A stretch of 64,000 nt of DNA, from positions 60,061,915 to 60,125,914 of the forward strand of contig OX387183.1 in the NCBI GenBank assembly GCA_947561395.2, read 5' to 3'. Positions 22,201 to 37,200 of the stretch are shown in pieces (the first letter of the stretch is position 1; every line of letters starts with the position of its first letter). This DNA comes from Buxus sempervirens. Lineage: Eukaryota > Streptophyta > Magnoliopsida > Buxales > Buxaceae. The translations under genes were made by a program, and so were the position numbers. The notes beneath the pieces were generated by a model. That model was not told where the DNA came from, ran no database searches, and saw only the letters and a program-made list of their open reading frames with translations.

Positions 22201-25200
22201 ATATGGGCGTCTTCTACAGACCCACCTGGAAACCTTTTATTAGACCTTTTTTTCCCCTAAAAGTCAAAAGGCAGCTAAGAACATTATCAACCAAAGTGAA
22301 GAGGACTGGGGAGAGAGGATCACCTTGCCTAAGACTCCGGGAAAAGTAAAAAAGGCTAGCCACCAGTGGCATAGCCAGGATTTTCATTTAGGGTTGCGGA
22401 GTACATTTTTGAACTCAAATGAAGGATGAAACGGTTGACATTAAGGATACTGGGCAAATTAAAAATTCTAGAAAGGACAAAACTCTGTGTCTGTGTGTGC
22501 GTGTGCAGACTTTAATTTTTTGTAATTTTAGGTTGGGCAGTTGCCCACCCAAATCTCTATATAGTTCGGCCCATGCTTGCCACACCACCATTTACAATTG
22601 ATGAGAATGACACATTCTTCAAACATCATGTAATCCAATTATACCATCTATCCCAAATCCTTTTCATGGCAACATTAACATTGAGTCCAGGAATCCCCAC
22701 TCTACTCAGTCATAGGCTTTCTCGAGATCCAATTTGCATACAAAACCCACCCTCAGACAAGACATATTCCTCTATACACTCATTAGCCACCAGCATGGTT
22801 TTAAATATCTATATATTCCTTACTATATCTAGCAATATATCCCCTTTCCCTAGCAAAGGTGCTTTGATTCTCTGAAAAGAGGAATCCCAGTACCTCTCTT
22901 GTTCCTAGAGACAGTACCTTCGCAAGTATAGGCTGGTGGTAAGACTAATATGGCGGAAATCTTTATTCTCAAAGCACTCCAGTAACTTTTATTCAATTGC
23001 TGTCTTTTCACTCTTAGTCAAGGTAAGGAATGAACTTAACTGATAGCGTGAACATGTTGCACAAGTAGGCTAAGAAAGAGTGGGCATATAAAATAAATAC
23101 CTAAGGAAGCAGCAATGGTAGGGTATAATGGAGTTCTCATTGAAATATCTAAGAGGGCAAGAGGAAGAAGAAAAGAAACCCTTTATTGGAGTCAGACAAA
23201 AAGTATTTGGATACTCATAATATGGCTGAAGTTATCGTTTTTGTCAGATTGTTGGAGGAACAGGAATTTTGTCGCTGACCCCAACTAGTTGGAACAAAAC
23301 ATTTTGTTGTTACTATCTTTTCACTTTCAATCAAAGGAAGCATACAATTCTGAAAAACAGAATTTATCCTTTAATAAACGCGAGGATTACATGCCTATCA
23401 TTATCCACTTCAAATTGTCACCACCAGGCAACACCACAACCTCAAAAACCCAAAATATATATATATTATTATGGGCAGTCCTACTATATTAAAAGAAATT
23501 GTTGTCAAAAGCTGCTACATATGTGAATATTACTTGCAACGATCACCATTATATAACTATTCATCAACTGATGCAACTAATATTGGGTGGAAAATTGTAA
23601 GCATGTAGCTGCAGAAGTGGGAAGAATGATACTAGAGATAATACTACATAAAGCAAAGATCAAGAAACAGGTTAACAAAATATGATCAACATATTAAACT
23701 AGTTGTTGCCTCACGAATAGTTGCAAAATTTTGAAGCCAGACCAAGTATGTGACTCTAGTATTGAAAATGATTTCTAACCTTTCAAATTGCATGATCAAA
23801 TTGGGATTGCGCAGCCACATAGAAAGCTTCGTATTTTATTTTTATCTTTTACCTTTCTTTTAATGTTTATAAGTACCTTCACACCAATCTCCACCACACA
23901 AAGCCTTCTGCTTTTCTTCTCTATTCTGCTCTCTTCTACACTCTTGCTCTCTAATTCAGATATGCTCTCACTAATTCAGACTTTTATATTTTAGGTTTTG
24001 CGTTTTCATCATCAAGTCATGCAATTAGAGGCACAGTGGCAGCAAATCGATCAATCGACACTAATCTGTTGACTGCAGTTAAAGTAACTTGAATTTTGTT
24101 TTATAGCAGTCACTGACTTCTGAACACAAGCATGTCTTCTGTTTCCTCATTCAGCCCAAAATCCCGGTTCAATGACCTGATAAGTATGGTGACTTAAAAG
24201 GAGAGCTTAAACCTTGAAATCCACCCTCAAATCGCCAAGAGCAACAAGGTAAAACTCAAAAATTTCTCAGCCATGGAGACATTTTCCTAAAGGAGAAAAA
24301 AATTTCATCTTCACCATGGAGAGATCTCTCCCCAAAGAGAGAACCCCACTATCTATAATCTAGGTTTAAGAAACCTTTAATAATATCCCCAAAATCATAT
24401 TCCCATTACGAAACCCAAAACAGTCCTAAAACTTTTAGAGAAGTCTTTGGCCCAAACATAAACCCAAAATATTTCCTAAAAAATTTAATATTGAACCCAC
24501 AATTGGTCTTAGACAAAACCCAACAGAATGTTATTCGTATCATAAACTAAAGCTAGATACCATAAGATGTTATTATAATATCTGGACTTCTCTTTTGTCA
24601 GAACTAAATGTGGCATTTAATGACAATTCAATCCCCCATCCGAACTAACTAAATGAGATTTGCAACATAAATCCTGTTCTGTCATCCCAACTGACTGGCA
24701 TCTAGCCATTTAAAAGTAAAACATATGACACTAAAAAACATGGAAATAAATCAAATAAGAAGAAACAAAAGTGTCAGCAATAGGATGGCCATTGTATCAC
24801 TATTTAGTCTTCTAAAAATTAAGATAGCATTGTATCATTACCTTCTCAAGCCATATGTCAACCAAACAGAGAAGTATATTTTCCTTAATAGCAACACCTG
24901 CTTGTTGAAGCGCTAAAGAGAGTGATGTTTCTGACGTTAAATGGGCAAGATAATTGGTATTCATTACCAAGATCCTTGCTAGAATGGCTGCTGAAGATGC
25001 CTTTACAGCTGTCTTGGAAGGATCTCTCTCTTCTTCTCCACTTAGACATATTATAGTTAATTTCTATCAAAAGTCAAAAAACAAAAACCAAAGAAAAAAA
25101 CCAAAAATAGAAAAAAAATATCAAACATTTAAAATAATAAGAATCATCTCCAACAACTAACAAAATTGAACAGCATTTTAAGAAATAATTAGCCAGCAGC

Positions 25201-28200
25201 ATAAAGATCTAAGTAGCTAAAGGAGAAACCTGATTACCTGAACAGTACTGCTGATCAAAGGGGGAGCTTCCACAGGGAAACACTGCAACATAGAAAAGAC
25301 AGTGTCACTGTTAGCAGTTCTGGTGAGGGCTAACTACAATTGCATATGTTTCTAACCTGAACAACAACTAAACTTGTTTATACCAAATATATGAGTGACA
25401 CTTTGTGTTGATACTTTTACACATTTTTCCTGCTTTTGATCTTTCTTTCTTTCTTTTTTTCCTAATTAGATTGACGGCTTGGCCCCATTATTTCCACAGA
25501 ATTTCTTGCCACGTGTAGAATTCTGCATCAAACTTTAACCATATTGAAAATAATACCACTGAAATATTTTCGGATGCAATGGCAAGTTCTTTGTTATTTA
25601 TTTTAATTTGAATTACCCCAGAGGGAAAATATGTTTGTCAAGGAGGATCCTGAAGTTCAGATAGTAATTGTTGAGTATTTCCGAGTTGCACAAGAGCTAT
25701 GACAGGTCACATATGATGCTTAAGTAGAACCAAACCGGCTTTTTACATCCGGAAATTCAGATATGAACTTCTGATGTCCAGAAAACAAAGAGGACCAAGA
25801 AAAATTCTTCCACATGACAAGATCAAGTCTGCTATATTAGATGGTAGAACTGTTTTCTCTCTTTCTGCTTTTCACTTTTTTTTTCGTTCCTTTTTTATCC
25901 TTTTTCCTCTGCTTATCTTCCAAATTTAGAAGTTTCAAATAAGGAACATGGGTTTGGGACTGCAGAAAGAAAGATGGTTGTGGGAATCACGGTTCCTTTT
26001 TTTTTTTTTCCTTCTTCTTCTTCTTCTGAAAATGGGAATCATGGTTTAAAATACTATTTTGGTTGAACGAAGATATGTTTCGATTATTAACACTTTAGCA
26101 ACAAAATTCTACTAAAATTTTGAAACAACAAGCTTCAGTTGAGATGTTACATTTTTCAGCCAAAACATTCAATGTGTATCAAACAGAAGTCACAATAATT
26201 ACAAAGCCCGCGAAAATGCCCCTTCTCCCTTTTATAAAGGAGGCTGAAGGAGAGAGTCCCAAGGTGTATGACATAAAAATCTATTTAAGGGTCCCTATGC
26301 CCCATAATCAACATGTGACAAGTGCATGGACAATCACTCTCCACTAAATGGATAATTACAAAGCCCATGGAAAGAATCAATGTGAGTGGATAACTTTTGA
26401 CCATCTGACAGGCCTACTTTATTTCATAACTTTATCCAAGTAATAGTTTTCCACCTCAAAAGAAATAGTAAAGTTGAAATGCTAATATCATTCAATTAAG
26501 CCAACATATGAAATTTACTCTCTCTCTCACCCACCCAACCCCCCTCTTAAGGACATTAATCTTAGGTAAGCCCTTCACGCCACATGAAAATTTTATTTCG
26601 GTCTTCAAACAGGCTGATATCAACAATCAGAATATCGATTGATGCTTAATATTTTAGTTTTAAATTGATTTCACATTAGAAAGTTTACGGAATTATTTGA
26701 AATTTGCTACACACGGTTAAGACTGATTATTTAGGTAAGACACGTCAAAGAAGCCAATGAAATCATATTATATCTATTTTTATAGATTATATATTATTAA
26801 TAGCTATATGGAGAGGCATTTACAAAATGCTATGTGGTTGGTGTGTTCCACTCAAGGTAAGATACAAACTCCATATGGATAGCGTTAGGCATGATGTGAT
26901 GGATAGTGCAAAGTTTTGGGCAACAAAGAACCAACATAATCATGGAATGAAGCATTCCTGCAATGAGGATGTTGATATGGATATGTGCATTGAATACACT
27001 GCTCAAATAGGAAACAAGCTGTCCCTTTTAACTTCTCCATGTTACAAGCAGTTGAGCTATTGTACACAGGGAGGGATAACCTGGCTAATGAATTCAAATT
27101 TTCCAAAAGGAAAAACCAGGGTCTCTCTCAAATATAAAAATTGGGAGCCTCCTATTCTATTCTGAATCGTCTCTATTATATGTGTTTGGCCCAATTGAAG
27201 ACTTCAAAATACAAATGTTGTCTTGAACCTCGGTGTTTGCATAGTTTTAGCGAAAAATAGTCAGAGTTGTTTGATTATCTTTGTTAAGACGAAGGTAGGT
27301 GGATTAGAGCATCCCAACAGCTGAGAAAGTTCTCTTGTATTGTGCCTTGATTGAGCATGGTGTGGAGCAATTCCATCAAAATACAGGCGGGTGTGATCAA
27401 TACAGAGCGTACTACAGGGGTATTCTTATTCAGTCATTTTAAAGTTAAACTTAAGGAAGGTGATCAGAATACAAATCACTATTTGTGAGCTTTGTATATA
27501 TATATAATATATAGTTGCAGAAGACCAAGCCAAATCCCTTGGTTTGTTGGAGAAAGGGTGGGTGCTGTGCCACAGATGATTATCAACCATAAGTCTCAAA
27601 GAAAAAGTTTCGAAAAAAAGAGAACTATTCTTTTAAGCAATAGTGAGCTTGAGTTTGTTGGATTGAGAGAGTTGTTCTGAGGCACTGTGACTGAAGAAGA
27701 ATATGGCTCATTTATAGCCCCATTATATCCTCTTTTGTCAACTTCGGCAGGTAATTCTTTCCGTCCTATTTTTGCTTGATCTTATTTTTGTTTTAGATTT
27801 TGATTTTAATTTCATGGCCAGTTTAGTTAATTTCGTTTCACACATTATAAACTGAGAAATATCGACTCGAATTTTGCCAACATTTATAAAAGAACTAAAT
27901 TTTATTATAAATCATAAATGCTGCAACAAATCAGATCAGTGATTTAAAATTTATGATACAATTTGAGATACTCGATAGAGGCAAAGTCAAAAAGGAAAAT
28001 TTATACCGGAAAAAAGATGCTCACACAACACATGCACCATGCTAAATCTTATTGTTAGCAAAAAGCAACCATATCTAGAACAAGAGACAGAGTACATGCC
28101 AAATACATGAATGAAACTGAAATATATGAACTATACTCCAAGAATAGCTCATAGCATACTATTAACACAATCACTTGAAGATGCCATATAGCACCTCGTT

Positions 28201-31200
28201 AGCTCAATCCATTTAGCATGCTTAATCTTTAAATTCATACTAAATCTAAAAAAGCTAAAATACCTGTATCAGAATTTCAAGAATTGGAAGCGTTGAAAGC
28301 AATCCTCTGTCATTAACATTTCCAACTATCAAATCAAGAATCTTAGCAACGCTTTGAGCATGCATATTTAAGAATTCAGATCCGCCCACGATAATGTAAG
28401 CCTCAATGATACTGATAGCAACCTGCGAGCAAGAAATTCAAATGCCATATTAAGATAAAAATTGTTAAAGCACACAAGCTGTGGATGAAAATAAGGCACT
28501 TCTGACACTGGATTAATATATACATGTTAACAAGTTAAACCTCATTAATATATCTAAGGTATATTTCTAAGGTATATCTAAGGTATATTTGACACCATGC
28601 AAACAACAATAAGAAGGGAGCAGATGTTTGTGCGCAATTCCAAATTCAATACGCAACTAAAGAAAAAGGTATCAATAGAATTTTATACATTTTAGTTAAA
28701 TTAAAATATATTCTTCATATCAGTTTGTCATGGTTTTTGCATTTCTCTGTTTGGCATCCTCTATTACGTTATCATAAGATTCCAACTGAATCTCTTCTAA
28801 TGATTTCTAACAATAACTTTCCAGTTGCAGATCTAATACAAACATAGGCAACCAACAAAAGAGGAAAGTACACCAAAACTAGAGAGCTGATGGACAGGAT
28901 GCATGCACTATGAAGATAATAATGCTTTATCCAGCTAGTGAAACAGTAGCTCATATTACTTTTTTTTTGCTTTATCCAGCTAGTGAAACAGTAGCTCATA
29001 TTACTTTTTTTTTTATAAGTGATGAAATTCCATTCAATAAAAAGAGAAAAGATACAGCAAGAAAATAGAAACCAAAAACGACATAAGAGAAAGAGGTGCC
29101 AACAGTAGCTCATATTATGCCCCTACAATCCAACGGGATGGCTTATGAGCCTTCAAATCATTTTTAGCTGACTACATCCTGTCCATTTTTGTGGATCTTG
29201 CAATTTTCACCAACATGCTCCATTTCACTATCATCTATATTACTTCCATTCGACAAGCCAGACTATTTCAACTGATTTGACTTATTTCAAAAAAAAAAAT
29301 TTGTCCTTAAGTTTGTCCAAGCTTACATCTTACTGTTAGCACTACCATAATTTTTAATTAACAATCCTTGACCATATCATGATTTGAATTTAGTTTATAA
29401 CCTATCACAGCTATATGACTAACTGGAGTGTTGTTTTTTAATGTTACTAGTTCCCATGTTTTGGCCCATGTACCATAGGTGGTCTGAGTAGTGACAATTT
29501 TAGATACATGCTTTAAGGGATTTTGCAAGGCTCTAGGCCACATAATAACCTGACACAACCCTCCTCTTTTCCCAATACTTGGACTCAAAATCCAGAAAAA
29601 GATGTGGGCAATGTAGCCTTACACTGACTGAGTTTATCATACTTGTATAAAAAAAATTTTTTAAACAAACACATATACATCATTAAAATTCATAGACTGC
29701 CAAATGGAATGGTAATTAGCCAACCGTTTATTAGCAATGAAAAGCTTTATGATATAGAACCCTGATGTTATACTTTATTAATGGCACCAAAATATTCTTC
29801 ATAGTGATATTTCTTTTATCTTGATTTTTTTCTGTATAATTTTTTCAGAAAATACAGCTAGCAAAATCTTCATCAAAGTTTTACTCGTTGCTTAGGAACT
29901 TGCTTTTATGCTCGTGGAAGGTAATTATTTTTGGGCATTAAATTCCAAAAGTGACACTTCTGTCCCTAACTCTATAGGAATTAGGAAAGTTAATTGATTT
30001 CAATTAATGCTTGGGTGAATAGTTGGTTGCATAAGAGAGTGACAAATTTTGGCTCAAATAGGCTACATACTTCTTACTTAAGGAGATAACCCTAGCTATC
30101 CAAACCCACTTAGGGTCCAAGTAACCAAACTTTAACAACAAAGTATGAGCTCACAAGGTGGGTTAATAAACATACTTGTTAAGGAAATGAAAGATGCCTT
30201 GAGTGCTCTAGTGAACATAATTCCTTCATGCAATAGCAAATCACTTGTTTAATTTTCACTCATATATTTCATAAACTGGAGCAAATGTTTTCCCATCATA
30301 GAAAGCTGAAATAGGTATAGCTCTTCCAAGCTAGTTTATTTAAGGAGTGGGAGTAGAACCAAAGATGGGCCTTAGAAAGTGGCTCGCATCTCACAAAAGC
30401 CCCAGTGAATGTTGATGGTAACAATTGGCTGACAGGTCATCACTCTTCCTACTTACATTTTCGAACTGGTTTATCTAGCTCTCTCTTTATAGGGCCCATT
30501 CCCTAATTTAAATGGGTGTATTGCTGCAGATTTTGGCCTTAGCTTGTCATACTTGTGAGGTTCACCCTCATGTTAAGTTGCTCTGTCAGCTATGGACGAA
30601 TTCAGTGCATGAATACATATGGGAAATAGCGCACAAAAATCTCATGTTTCTATGATTTCAAGACGTTTTATATCACATTTTCAAACAAATTTGTGTGAAT
30701 GTTGCTTAAATGGCTTTAGCGTTCAAGATTCTGTTCCTAAATTTCCCAAATATGTCATTGAGATTTAGCTCGCTTAATCAAGTCTATATGGTTGATTCTC
30801 GTAGAATCAAGAATTGTACAAGTCATCATCATGGTTGTTTCATCATTCATTTAGGCAAAAAACGAAATGCATTCACCTTTGTTTCCATGCATTTCCAGGA
30901 TGGCAAGCAGACAGCACACTCAGTTACTAATGATACCAACACTTGATCCTTAGACCTTAGGCAAAGGTTTAATGTCCTTTGTGAGAAAGGCAACCAAGCG
31001 ACTGGCAGACCACACACTCGGATAAATCGTTTTCCTTTTTTCCATCAAAAAATGAAATTTTAAGTTAATTTCACTTTTTGTTCCCACCTCTATTCACCCA
31101 TGCTTGTCATCCGGTCTATAAGAATGAGAAGTTTTAAGCAGGACAGTTTTTTTGGAACTTTGTTCATGGAAATGCGTGGTACAGCTGTATAGGAATACTT

Positions 31201-34200
31201 AAGGTACTTTGTGGGAAGGGGGGAATTATATACACTTGTACTTACCTTTTACTTTCTTAATATATATATATATACACACATCATTAATTATCACAAAAAA
31301 AAAAAGAAGTTTTAAGCAGGACAGTAAACAGATTAGAGTTAAGTGCTTTGAATTGTGAAAGAGTACCAAAAAACAGGCAATGAGCACAGGAATTTCAATA
31401 TCAACTACTAAATATTTGTAAGGAAGAGATTCACAAGTAAGCACTCAGAACGCCAGATATATTATTCTGGAATATGTAATGACAAATAAAATAGCTCTAG
31501 ATAAAACCCAATATTAAAAAAAAATGGAAATCAAGAAGACAACAACAATTTATAAATACAAGACAAGATTCTTCAAATTATGTTTACACTGCTTAAAAGT
31601 GCTGAAGTTAGATAGGTTGATATAATCATTAGAGCTTAAAAGAAATAACAATTTATATTCTATAATTATTTTAAGTTTTGTGTTACATGTCATATTCATT
31701 ACAATGCTACGTTTGAGCACTCAACAATTGAAAATTTAGTTACGAGTCTTGAACAAGACACCTTATGTTCAAGAGAAGCCATCAGATCTGAAAAAAGTTA
31801 AAAATAAAATTATTTCTGACCATGGAGCACATTTGACATGTCACAAAAATCTAAAAATAACTTTCTAGTGACCTTTTCAAAAAGTCAAACCTGCAAGTGG
31901 TCAAAACTTCTTTCCACAATTTCCACTAGAGAAGGAAACAATGCTAATAGTTGTGGCACCATAGATGGAGCATGAGAAACTGTGGCTTCCCATAGCTGCA
32001 TTAGAGCATAACAGTGACATAAATATGATTACAAATCATCAAACACAAGGGTAAAAAAAGATTAAACTGAAGAGCTAACCAGAACACTATCTTCCAGAAG
32101 ATTGAGTTCATCAGGGCTATTTATATCAATACCCTTTTGCAAAATGGGCAGTAGCACGTTATAGCAAATGGGTGATTGATAGTTAAGTGCACCCACAAAG
32201 TTACGCAGTGCAATCAGAAGTTGAATCTGAAGTAGGCTTTCACCGGCAGATTCCTCCCAGACCTTGTCAAGCATATAAAGCAAGTACTATCAACCAGTGT
32301 GAAATATGCAATTTGTAATAATAGGAGAAACATATACTTTCTTAATGCAACATTTAAGCACAACAAATCCATAAAATGGTGATAGTTGAGTTCATCTTCA
32401 TCAACTGGAAAATACAAGTAAGAACCCACAACAGCTAAAAAGATACTTTGGGTGTTGCTTCAATAAAATATGACATTGGTCACAAGTATGTCATCAATAA
32501 ACATGCAGCATTCCAAATCCCATATCATGAACAAATGCAGGATAGATATGGATGCAGGAACATGGAAGCAGCAAATGGCTATGGTTATGGAGTATAATGT
32601 TTGGCAACAAAGAAACACCATTGTCGACCACCCCATATGCTCCCCTGATCCCCTTGGGCTCTTGCAAATCCCTTTTTGCTACCAACAGGAAAGATAGACC
32701 CAAAACCTTGGCCCATTTCCCTTGCTCTCCCCTTTGGAAGCCTGCCCTAAGTAAGTGGTTGACCCTGCTCATTTCCTCCAAAGGAAAATAATTTGGTTGA
32801 CCCTGTTTCGTAAAATCTGTTTCTTGTGCAGATCACATAATGAGACCATTGGTCCTCTTTTCGTACATTGTAGTGTTGCTTCACAGGCCCAGTAGTATTT
32901 CCCACAGATCATTGATGTGGTTTGGGTCACACCCGAAATTCTTGTTGAGAGCTTTGAGCAATGAAGGTGGGCTAGACTTGGAAAGAGGTAGAAATATGTA
33001 CTTATTTCTGTTTCGTGCAATACTGCGACATGAGGATGTTCAAAGATGTAAGCTTACTTATTCGACCTTGATTGATACCATTAGGACCTCAGTCTTCTAA
33101 CAAATTACAAGTGTATAGCATCCTCAGATATCGTAAGAGGATGTAAGGCAACATGTTCCCATAGCCCATCTTCCTCCATGCCTACCTCAGATCAGAATCA
33201 GTTAGGTGGCATGTTGAAACTCAGGTTTGCTGGCTGTTGTGAGGGCAGCAAAGGTACTATAGGCGTAGGCAGAGTGTTCATCATCGAGAGAGGTGATATA
33301 ATTCATGCTTTTTATGAACCTATGGGGAGGGAGACCCCACCAAAGCTGAGTGGTTAGCGTGCTTGACAGGTTTGGGGCAAGCTAGTGAGTGCCAAAGGAT
33401 TTAAGAACCTCTGTTCTGAAGTACATATCACCACATTGATTTGCTGGACGGGGGACCATAAATTGGATTGTGGATGCTTCAAAACCTGGTATCTATTGCA
33501 TGTCACATGAACACACCATTCAACAAGATGTCCAAAGCAGCCATTACTGTTGCTCATAAACTAGTGATACTGGGGACTTTGAGGACAGGCATGTTCACAA
33601 GCATCCCTCCACAGTAACATGTTCACAAGCACCCCTCCACAGGAAATCCAAGATGATGGGATATAGAACAAGTAATACAGACAGCGCGTGACCGGCTATG
33701 ATACTGTATTCTTGCACTGCTTCAGACTTGCTTAATATTATCTCTAATAATATATGATTCAGTACTCATCAATCATCAAGAAGGGAAAAATATATATATA
33801 TATCTTTAGAATGAATGCTATTGGGATGCCAATGGTGAGATAGGTGTGGGTAGATTACATAAGATGAGGTAAGGAATCAGAAAGTTTGGCAATGATTGTG
33901 TTTTGTCCAAATAGGCAATAAGACAAAGGAAAGTACATTAAGATTGTTTGAATATGTAAAGCATTAACCCAGAAAGGAAGATACGACAGTGAGGAAGTGA
34001 GAGGGGTGCAAGAAAGACAAAAAACAACTTGAAAGGAGTAATCGGAAAATATTTCAATACCTATAATCTGATCGAAGATATTAAATTAAAATATAGGGAT
34101 AGGATTCATTCTGCCGACACCAATTAATTGGGATAAGGCTCTACTTTTTCGGTTTTGTTTTGTTTAGGTTTTCTCAATCAGAGGTTCAAATGGAACCAAA

Positions 34201-37200
34201 ATTTTAAGCATACAGCCAAGTCTTAAACATCCATTTTTTGGGGTTTGCAGAATTTGACACCTCGTACCATATTATAAACAGATGTACACATCTCCATGCA
34301 ATATGATCCAATAGGGATCGCTATCAAATTCTTTTACAGTGTCAAAGCTGCTGTTCTGAATTCATCCCCATGTAACAATGTATTAAAGTGACCACTGTTG
34401 TATAAAAAGAGAGAGACCCCATGATGACACAACTGCAAAAAAAAATACCTTCTGGAAAAATGATGCCAGCTTGTTTGAAAATGGAATGATTTCAGTAACA
34501 TGTGTAGTAAGTACAGATATCAAATTCAAAACCTGAACCTGAAAATAAATGTAAGAATATATGCTTCAGCTATACTCAAAGAAAATGGTGTGCTACCACA
34601 AAAACAAAATATGGTGTTTGGAGTTTTCTTAACAATGTAAGGCATTTACACAGAGCAGAGAACATAAACTCCTAGGGCGAAGCAAACATACCAAAGATGC
34701 AAACCAAGTTCTTTAAGTTTCCCAGTGATGAAGTCACCAATAGACAATACATTATACTTGAATCTATATTAAAGTCAGTGGAGAAATAACGCACTAAAGC
34801 CACATCATCTCATCTTAAATTTTGCATCACTCTTTGCATATTCATGTTTACAGACCCAAAATCACTCTTTGCATATTCATGTTTACAGAATTAAATCACA
34901 CAAAAAATCCACAAAATTGACTCAAGAGACAGCAGCGAAAGCTTTATCCAGCTTCCAACCTAAAACACAACCAACAGGGACTGGTAATTCACAAAATATA
35001 TAGCAGTAAAACAACATCAATGATGTTAAAGGTGATAGAGTTGAATCAAAACATGTAATGTGTCAAGGTGCTTCAACAAAAATCAGTCTCATCTTCCTTC
35101 TATTTTTTTGATATTACAATCTGGTGTCTAAGGTTAACCCAAAATGTATTGATATTTAATCAATAAGACTTACTCTTCGCATGGCTATTACTGGTATTGT
35201 AAATCTCTAGCATGAATATGCATATGTCATGGTGATAGAAGTGAACACCTAATTCATTGGACATCGCCTCTTATGACATGGTATAAGAAAATTTTTGACA
35301 GATCCATAAAACATTGTGAAAGCAGTGGCAGCTAAAATTATTAAAGACCATCATTGTCGTTTGAGAGCTGCAGTTGATGTTCCTTTCACGCTTGGGACTT
35401 TTATGGCAGCTGAAGCCTAGGTAGCTAGTATTAGATTTCGTCTTGTGGAGCAATTGCAGTTAGTGATTGTGTGGTTTGAGGATGATAATCAAAGTCATAC
35501 AATAAATTAATATCAACACCTCACAGATTCCATGGGAACTCCTTGGGTTAATCAACAAATCCTAAATGCTGTTGTCATCTTTTAAGATGCCTAATCATAA
35601 ATACACTCAGAGAAGGCAATATGGAGACGGACCAGTCAGCATTTAGTATGGGTCAACTTTATTACTCATGTATGGCTGGAAAATTTTCCCCATCTCAATT
35701 CCATTTTATTGGAACTTGGAAGTCACATGGGAATGCGCACAGACATTTGGTTCCATATGGTGAATGAAATAACCTTTTTTACCTGAGACAGAGAACATGT
35801 GCATAATTATGGGAGTGGTACTCCTCATTCCCATACTTTTTGTAGATTCTGTTGTGCACAAATCACGGCAGACATTAACTTATCCTTTTTGGTAAAGCTC
35901 ACCACAAGATCAGTGCCATGCAACCACACTGTTGTACTCCAAGTGAACCTCTGAATGGATTCTGATTATTATTCAGTAAGATAGATGCACAGCTACAATG
36001 GGTCAAAAAGGGTTCCACCCTCTGGACCACATCTTGAACAATTGTATCTGATAGTTACCTGTTTAAATAGTCAGAATCCAAGATGGGATTCCATCATAAG
36101 GTGCCATTACCCATACTGTATGAACATCCACAGTTTTTCCTCTAGTAAAAGCTAAGATATCCTGAACCTTCTCAAGTCCACAGATATGACAAAACGGTAA
36201 TTTTTTTTTAAACTTGTCTTTTAATTCTATGACAAGGATGCATTTATTTCTAAACGGGATTTAGCTACATGGAAGCCTTTTATTTTCAACTCAATAACAT
36301 GGTATGTTAATCCAACTATCTAACACCAATGATTGTGCATAACAGCTTAGTCATTGGAAATTTTAAAATTTCCTCATTTTTCTTGACTGTCATTTGTCTA
36401 CTTGCTAGATTGCATAAAAGAATGAAAGATGATTAAGCAAAACTAGTATTTTACTTTGTAATAATCATCCAACTGTGTGTATAAATGCAAGGACACAAGC
36501 ATGTGCACGTGCACAGAGAGAGAGAGAGAGTTAGGTTGTTTATTAATACTTCACTTGTTATTTTTAATATGTTAATTCCATAGAAATATTTCTTGTGAGA
36601 AGGGGCTTGTCAACTCCACATCTTAAAGGAGTATGAACCAACAATCTCTTCTCAAATGTAAAAACAAGCAATAAATAAGTATTTTTTAAATATGATTATT
36701 ATATCAACAGAGTGCTTATTAAATATGCCATTTGCATAATTTTTTTACCTTAAAGAATAAAACCAGCACTTAATAAATTCTCTGATTTTTAAATTAATTT
36801 CATTCACTTGTTCTATAAAATTTTATTTACTTTTCATCAACTGTGCTTTAATGTTTAGTTGCAAAATGCATCTACATTACCATGCTCACAGTCACAGTTG
36901 CTTATTCTATACTTGATTATATGACTCTCATCATTTACTAATAAATGTAAGTTTTATATGCATGTATCTGTAACCAATCAAACAGTTCTTGAAGCATATA
37001 AAATTAATGGTTGTAATATCACCTTTTGGGATCATGATTTTCCTCAAATAAGCATTGAATAAAGCTATATATCTAATTCCCTGGTGATTATACAGTTTCT
37101 TCCGAAATCATAAAAATATCAAATTTAATATACATTTGCCCGTCCCATGCAATATATCAACCAGGTCAAACAGCCCTCCAGCAAAGAACCGACCACTAAA

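Noticed and set aside
24130-24540. Possible solo LTR on the minus strand
   Set aside because: A TG start and LTR-like texture are present, but no matching CA end, no partner and no 5-bp target duplication could be found.
26827-27165. 112-residue open frame on the plus strand
   Set aside because: The translation matches no family I recognise, has no splice or promoter context, and lies in an importin-11 intron.
28924-29117. Short direct repeats that might suggest a CRISPR-like array
   Set aside because: Two adjacent copies without spacers, explained by tandem duplication beside a retroposed insert; this is plant nuclear DNA.
32560-32800. Open frames on both strands that might be a host exon
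   Set aside because: No importin-11 homology is missing at this point and no splice sites fit; it is more likely part of the adjacent LINE fragment.
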